Assembly (NCBI GenBank): GCA_028565635.1 | Contig: JAOXYB010051389.1 | Coordinates: forward strand, 1-43,933 | Length of the DNA: 43,933 nt | Origin: Phoronis ovalis | Taxonomy: Eukaryota; Phoronida; Phoronidae | Reading direction: 5' to 3' | In this document: piece after piece, positions 39,420 to 43,933 of the stretch | Layout: the number at the start of each line of letters is the position of its first letter | Position numbering within the stretch: the stretch's first letter is position 1 | Program-made: the position numbers and the translations under genes | The notes under the pieces: generated by a model | Databases searched by the model: none | Seen by the model: only the letters and a program-made list of their open reading frames with translations | What the model was told of the DNA's origin: nothing

Positions 39420-39425
39420 TTTATT
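39420..39425 (-). terminator. Possible polyadenylation signal of the oxidase gene (minus strand)
   Basis: AATAAA on the minus strand, 580 bp past the oxidase stop. Another AATAAA (40002-40007) overlaps the stop codon itself, which would leave almost no 3' UTR. Which one is used cannot be decided by eye. Confidence 0.35.
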
Positions 39426-40005
39426 GCCTTTGTTCAACTTTTCTTTTCCACATTATCGCAATTTCTTTACCATGCTAGTCTGATTCACCAAGTGAATGTC
39501 GCCATGCAGTGGCAGAAGTTGTCAGTTTTTCCAGGGGTTACTTTTGTTAACTGTGGGTCCACATGCGCGAATGTAGGTTTAAAACTTTCCCTTAACGTGT
39601 ACACCAACCTTCTAAAAAGACACCTCTTTAGTGGACAAAAGGGGCCCTTTTGCAGAACTTGATAGGTAAAAAACAAACGTTTTCCGCATCAGTGGCACTG
39701 TGGTAGAATATTCTGAAAAACATTTCTCTAAATACGCATCTTTAAAGTGGAACGCACACTACGCATCTGGTTCATATAAAAAAGCACCCCCTTTCACACT
39801 ATTTTTTGTTCACGCATGTGGAGCCCATCTTAACCCATGCGGCAGGCCTCCCACGCAGTTTTTGGTCAAAATTAGTGTCCAAGTTCCTGAAACCTTGACA
39901 GTATCTATATTAATAGTCCGGGGGGGTACTTGCCAAACATTTGGCAGTGTGAGGCCCCAGGTAAAATAAACAATAACCCATGGTAAAAATTGCATCCAGA
40001 TTTTA
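39426..40005 (-). other. Probable oxidase 3' UTR or intergenic sequence
   Basis: 580 bp between the two convergent genes. GC content is somewhat higher than in the introns around it, with open frames on both strands (39485-39676, 39700-39969, 39810-40076) that I do not recognise and do not call. Confidence 0.4.
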
Positions 40006-40196
40006 TTAATAAACACGAGTACTGTCCGACTTATACAGCATCTGACGACTAATGTCGTCAAGGGTGGGTGCACCATTTAAAGCCATCGTTTCCCTCAGCT
40101 CTTGTGTCATAATTGTTAGAACATCATGGACGCCTTTTGTACTATTGGCAAATAAGCCCCAAAGAATGGGGCGTCCCACAAAAACAGCACGAGCAC
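40006..40196 (-). CDS. Oxidase exon 5 (last)
   Basis: 191 bp, acceptor acag, ends TAA. It begins [20 protein letters not shown] and ends YKSDSTRVY. It contains the GRP of the FMN phosphate site. Confidence 0.9.
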
Positions 40197-43195
40197 CTGT
40201 AAATAAAGGCAGTACTGAATACATAGCTGTGATAGACATTCTATGGAATTAAAATTAATGATGTAACGATAGATTATTAACAACAGTAAAACATGCAGTA
40301 ATTCACGACACAATAAAATTCAACATACATGTATTAATACAATATAGGAAATAAGTACAGCAACATTTTCGACTATTCGTGCTGGTCCGTAGAGTAATAT
40401 TTTGTGAATTAACAAAGTTAGTAGTTCGAAAAAAAATTCTCAAAAATAAAAGTCCCATACTCTTACTTTCACTTTTGACATAACTGTGTGTCTTATTTTT
40501 GCAAACGACCATCAGATATTTTTTTGGCAAAATTCTTCAGACTACAAAAGAGGCTAGAAGGTTAAAGCGATATAGATCTACATTATAATATCTAACTTGG
40601 CGGCTAAAGATGGGTTTCACTCACCAAGTGCTAATGCCCTGAAGACGTCAACACCTGACCGTATGCCACTATCCAGATAAACCTCTGCTGTACCATTGAC
40701 GGCTAAAACTATGGATTCTAAAACATCAATGGAAGCAGGGGTTCCATCCAATACTCTAAAACAGACGTTTCCAAGATATTTAAAACTGATATTTTTCCAT
40801 AGTATTAGTTTTTTTAATGAGAGATCCACAGAAATAGACCTTTTAGTTGTCCTTGCCACCCATAACATGTAACCCACATGTCAAGAAGTGAACGTTTAAT
40901 ATGCCGCTTGTAGTAAAAATCATAAATTCAGAACAAATTATTTACTTTAGAATTCATATAAAAACTGAATAAAATTCGAAGGAAATTTATGCAAAAAGAA
41001 ATACCTTCCTCCATGATTCGAAACGATAATTCCATCAGCGCCATGTTTGACAGCAGCCACAGCTTCCTCTGGTGTAAGAACTCCCTTCACTACGACCTTC
41101 AACGAAGTGCTATTTTTCAGCCAAGTGATATCCTCCCAATAAACTGGTTGGGAATACTTAATTTTTTTAAAATATGCATATGAATGATTATCAAAGTCAG
41201 GTCGCATTACCATAACTGTATCCAATAGATCTGGATCCAACGGATTTTTCCTAGACAGGTAAGACCATTTCCCTGATACTGGTCGATCAATAGTAATAAC
41301 GATAGCTTTGTAACCGGCTGCTTCAGCTTTACGAACAAAATTCAAGGTAATATTTAAAGGCTTATAGATAGTAAGTTGCTGCCATTTTATTCCATGTGGA
41401 GCGGCTTTAACCATTTCTTCCATGCTTGTTGTTGTGTGTTCACTTAGAATTAAGATTACACCGGCATCCTGGGCAGCACGACCAGTAGCTGCTTCTCCAT
41501 CTGGATGAAAAATTCGATGGTAACCCATGGGACATACTCCTATAGGTGAGGTAACCTAAAAAGAAAAAAACAAACCTCAAAATTATAGATATATAGTCAA
41601 ATTAACTTGACTACACGGCTTGGAATTAAACTGCCTATAGCTGTTGGTTGGGAGTCTGTATATTTGACAATTGCTGTTTATATTTATGCAGCTTACATGA
41701 CCTCAAAATGACGTAGTGATATATAAAATCATGAAATTAGAAATTAGTTTTTTTGATCTTGAACTGAGCTTGTGATATTACTATAAAATCTCTTTGTGAC
41801 TGACCAATTGACCTGTAGTCCGGTGTGGTTGTCAGTGCAGTTGAATAATTATTACACATTGCCATTTTGAGTTCATGTCCAGTAATTTCACGCATTGGAC
41901 AGGCTTTACATACTAAGTGTTCATAACTTATATAGTTGTACTAGCACCCAAAGTCGACGTTGAGGCAGAGGGGTCATTAAGGGGTTAAAGGGTAAACTTC
42001 TAAAATGTAAAATTTTATAACGAGTTTAAAAGGTCAGGCAAAGGTCATTATCATAATGAGCAGAATGCCTATTCAGAAACGCACACCCTATCGATTAGAA
42101 GCCTCCAGTCTGCTATCATATATAATATTTTTAAAAAAATAGACGATTACACTGTATGTGCATTGTATATTTATTAGAAAATTTAATTGTTCTTATGATC
42201 GGTTCATGTTTACCTGTTGTTGTTGAACTGTCCTGCTTGTATCCACGTTCGTGACGTCACGGTATAGGTGTTGAGGGAGAAATCGGTATCGCTTAAACGC
42301 GCGCAAGTTTTCGTGAAAGGTTATTTTCTCCATAGCAGCATCTTGAAGATAGAGCCAAGTGTCTTTATCCATGTATGTTTCTGCGTACTTCTCATAATCG
42401 CCAACTGTTACTAGTTTAGATGATAACACAGGCGGTGTAACTGAAGTACCAACTTCGAGCTTTCATAAAAAATATATAATTGTATACTTATAATATTTTT
42501 ATATAATTTCAGATATAATGAATTGCAGCTAATTAAAAATAATAAGCAGAGCGCACAATTACATCTCACTGATCTCACTACTTAATATTCTATTAGAATT
42601 TACTTGTCAAGTTATGGAAGGTCACTGCAGTATCGTATACAAACATTCAGTTTTGCAATGACTTTTCACGGGGAGTCGAACTTTTAAATGTCATTTCAGA
42701 CCGTTTTGAAGTACGATAACATTTAAACATGAATTTATAGAGAATGAAGCAAAATATGAAACCTCCAATATGCAAATATTAACGCACAAATGCTTTTAAG
42801 AAATTGTAACATTTCAGTTGTGCAAAGTTAGTATTTTCTTTCGTCATGTATCCTATTACTAGAAACAAATTTTGTGTTGTAAAACATAATTTTTATATGC
42901 ATTTTTAAATTTCCTAATAAACTGAAAAGTTTATCAGGAAACCTCAAAGCCATGCTTTTTTTACTACTGTAGTCTATTAACAAAAGTATGCGCTTGCCTG
43001 GTCTGTAATGTAGTTGTCTGGTGCCAGCCTCATCTTACCCACTACTGTCAACAAAATTATCATCGTCCAACTTATGGTGTTTAACTCCACTAATAAAAAA
43101 ATTATTATTCCCAGCATGCAACAATATCTTTTGCTTCCACATCTTCTTTTGGTTCGAGGTGAAGTTTTGTCACCTGTCATTTGTAGTTGCTCCAT
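40006..43195 (-). CDS. 2-hydroxyacid oxidase (HAO/glycolate oxidase family), membrane-anchored form
   Basis: Gene-level entry; five exons, joined length 1,317 bp, 438 residues. The body matches FMN-dependent alpha-hydroxyacid oxidases, which oxidise 2-hydroxy acids to 2-oxo acids with release of H2O2: SNHGGR with catalytic His 329 and Arg 332, Lys 305 (VVVKGVL), Thr-Ile-Asp at 236-238, and the phosphate site [10 protein letters not shown]...ARAVFVGRP. Unlike human HAO1 (370 residues, peroxisomal, C-terminal SKI) it has a 66-residue N-terminal extension with a membrane segment at about 25-53 after a basic stretch, five NxS/T sequons (216, 271, 296, 352, 393), and ends STRVY with no peroxisomal signal. 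By my alignment the HAO1 positions Tyr24, Trp110, Tyr132 and Arg167 are Trp, His, Thr and Trp here. Substrate is therefore uncertain. Confidence 0.9.
40625..40755 (-). CDS. Oxidase exon 4
   Basis: 131 bp, acceptor ctgttttag, donor gtgagt. It reads [20 protein letters not shown] then [20 protein letters not shown] and LAL. The family residues LDG-P-ASID and DSG-R are present. Confidence 0.93.
41005..41555 (-). CDS. Oxidase exon 3 (catalytic core)
   Basis: 551 bp, acceptor tttttag, donor gtattt. It begins [20 protein letters not shown] and ends [14 protein letters not shown] plus a split Arg codon. It holds the barrel core and the catalytic His. Confidence 0.95.
41556..42213 (-). other. Oxidase intron 2
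   Basis: 658 bp with nothing recognisable. Oxidase introns 3 (40756-41004) and 4 (40197-40624) are also featureless. Confidence 0.6.
42214..42459 (-). CDS. Oxidase exon 2
   Basis: 246 bp, phase 0 both ends, acceptor tatgaaag, donor gtaaac. It begins [20 protein letters not shown], then [20 protein letters not shown] as in the N-terminal helices of HAO, and ends [11 protein letters not shown]. The acceptor ends aag rather than the usual cag/tag. Confidence 0.88.
42460..42997 (-). other. Oxidase intron 1 (GC-AG type)
   Basis: 538 bp with donor CAG|GCAAGC on the minus strand, the consensus of the minor GC-AG introns, and acceptor aaag. No other content seen. Confidence 0.65.
42998..43195 (-). 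CDS. Oxidase exon 1: N-terminal membrane anchor
   Basis: 198 bp, 66 codons. It begins [20 protein letters not shown], then SKRYCC, then a hydrophobic run from [11 protein letters not shown] through MIILLTVVG, then [13 protein letters not shown]. An in-frame TAG lies three codons before the ATG. Basic residues before the hydrophobic run suggest a signal anchor with the enzyme on the far side of the membrane. The join to exon 2 relies on a GC donor and is the least certain in the gene. Confidence 0.72.
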
Positions 43196-43933
43196 GCTGT
43201 CCTAAATGCTGAAAAAACAAACTATTTACATCACTAGGCTAGACCCGATATAAATATTAAAACTGTAGAAAATATATTACTTTCCTTTTTACCGCCTGCA
43301 ATCGAATTATTTCAGGTTTAGGCGTTTTCACTGAGCTGACAGCAGTGCGATTACGGTTTGCGATCAGGGTTCGATTGCAGTCCTGACCCGACCGCTTTTG
43401 TCTTTTGAAATATGTGTTCAGTTGTAAATATTTAAGCGTAATACTTAAATATTCTTCACAAAAAGAACAATTTTATTGACATAAAGTATGTTAAGAGCAA
43501 AATTATTTCGATACAGGCCTATATTGATTAAATATTATGTTTCAAAGTCGCACTGAACAAATGTTAAAAAATCACGTTTGGCGATCTCGATTACGCGTAA
43601 CTTGCAGGTGCTTCGTATTGTTTGTTCACTATGCGTTTTAAAATTTTACTGACAGCGACCACATGTATAAGTCGGTACAATGTTAAGGCTTTAATAGCAA
43701 ACTAATTATCAGTGGAATTCAATATTTATAAATGCACCAGAAATACGCATAAATTAAGCCTGTTTGGGTTGTTGTTTTTTTTACCGAAAGAGACAACGAA
43801 ACAGGCGGTATTATTCCAAAAATAAGGAAAAAGTTACAGCAAGACAGCGAAAGAAGTACAAATCAAAAACAAGGAAATGAATCCAAGGAACTTTGTCAAA
43901 GAAAATTATATTTTGCAAATAAAATGCACAAAA
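43196..43933 (-). other. Upstream of the oxidase gene: 5' UTR/promoter, no other gene
   Basis: 738 bp. A ttttttcag on the minus strand just before the ATG (about 43212-43220) could be an acceptor for a non-coding first exon. I see no other coding sequence. Confidence 0.45.

Noticed and set aside
39485-40076. Several open frames on both strands between Mhc and the oxidase
   Set aside because: Mutually overlapping, unlike known proteins, and located in presumed 3' UTR.

Overview
The window is animal nuclear DNA: AT-rich, with GT-AG introns and short exons. Almost all of it belongs to one muscle myosin heavy chain gene (Mhc, + strand, 997 to about 39400) whose first exons lie upstream of the window. 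Inside the rod half is an alternative first exon of molluscan catchin/myorod type, so the organism is most likely a mollusc, probably a bivalve. At the right end, on the minus strand and tail-to-tail with Mhc, lies a complete five-exon 2-hydroxyacid oxidase gene (43195 down to 40006).

Mhc layout: motor domain 997-18137, lever arm with two IQ motifs 18138-18745, coiled-coil rod 20257-36734, alternative tailpieces 37060-38819. I number exons w1-w36 locally. Six places have alternative exons: P-loop/loop 1 (w2, 2 versions), loop 1/switch I (w3, 2), the segment before loop 2 (w11, 5), W helix and the following strand (w13, 4), rod hinge (w25, 2) and C-terminus (w35A, w35B, w36). If all combine freely that is 480 heavy chains. 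Relay and converter exons are single copy, unlike Drosophila Mhc.

Headless products: besides the catchin first exon (F2, 24254-24652) I find three further open first-exon candidates in rod introns. Each has an in-frame stop just upstream of its ATG and a donor in phase 0, matching the next rod exon. F1 (19872-20009) would join a 46-residue acidic N-terminus to the complete rod at the head-rod junction, the place used by Drosophila myosin rod protein. F3 (27574-27774) and F4 (28810-28968) would both join the exon just before the hinge, giving short rods of about 850-880 residues. F4 carries two RKxS kinase-type motifs and a Trp/Asp cluster. If these are real, the locus is a nested set of promoters making one myosin and four headless rods that share one thick-filament assembly domain. 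This is the main novel claim; it rests on reading frame, phase and splice signals only.

The oxidase has an N-terminal membrane segment, five N-glycosylation sequons, no peroxisomal C-terminal signal and several changed active-site positions. It may be a membrane-anchored relative of glycolate oxidase that faces the lumen or the outside. Residue comparisons to known proteins are from memory; no search was run.
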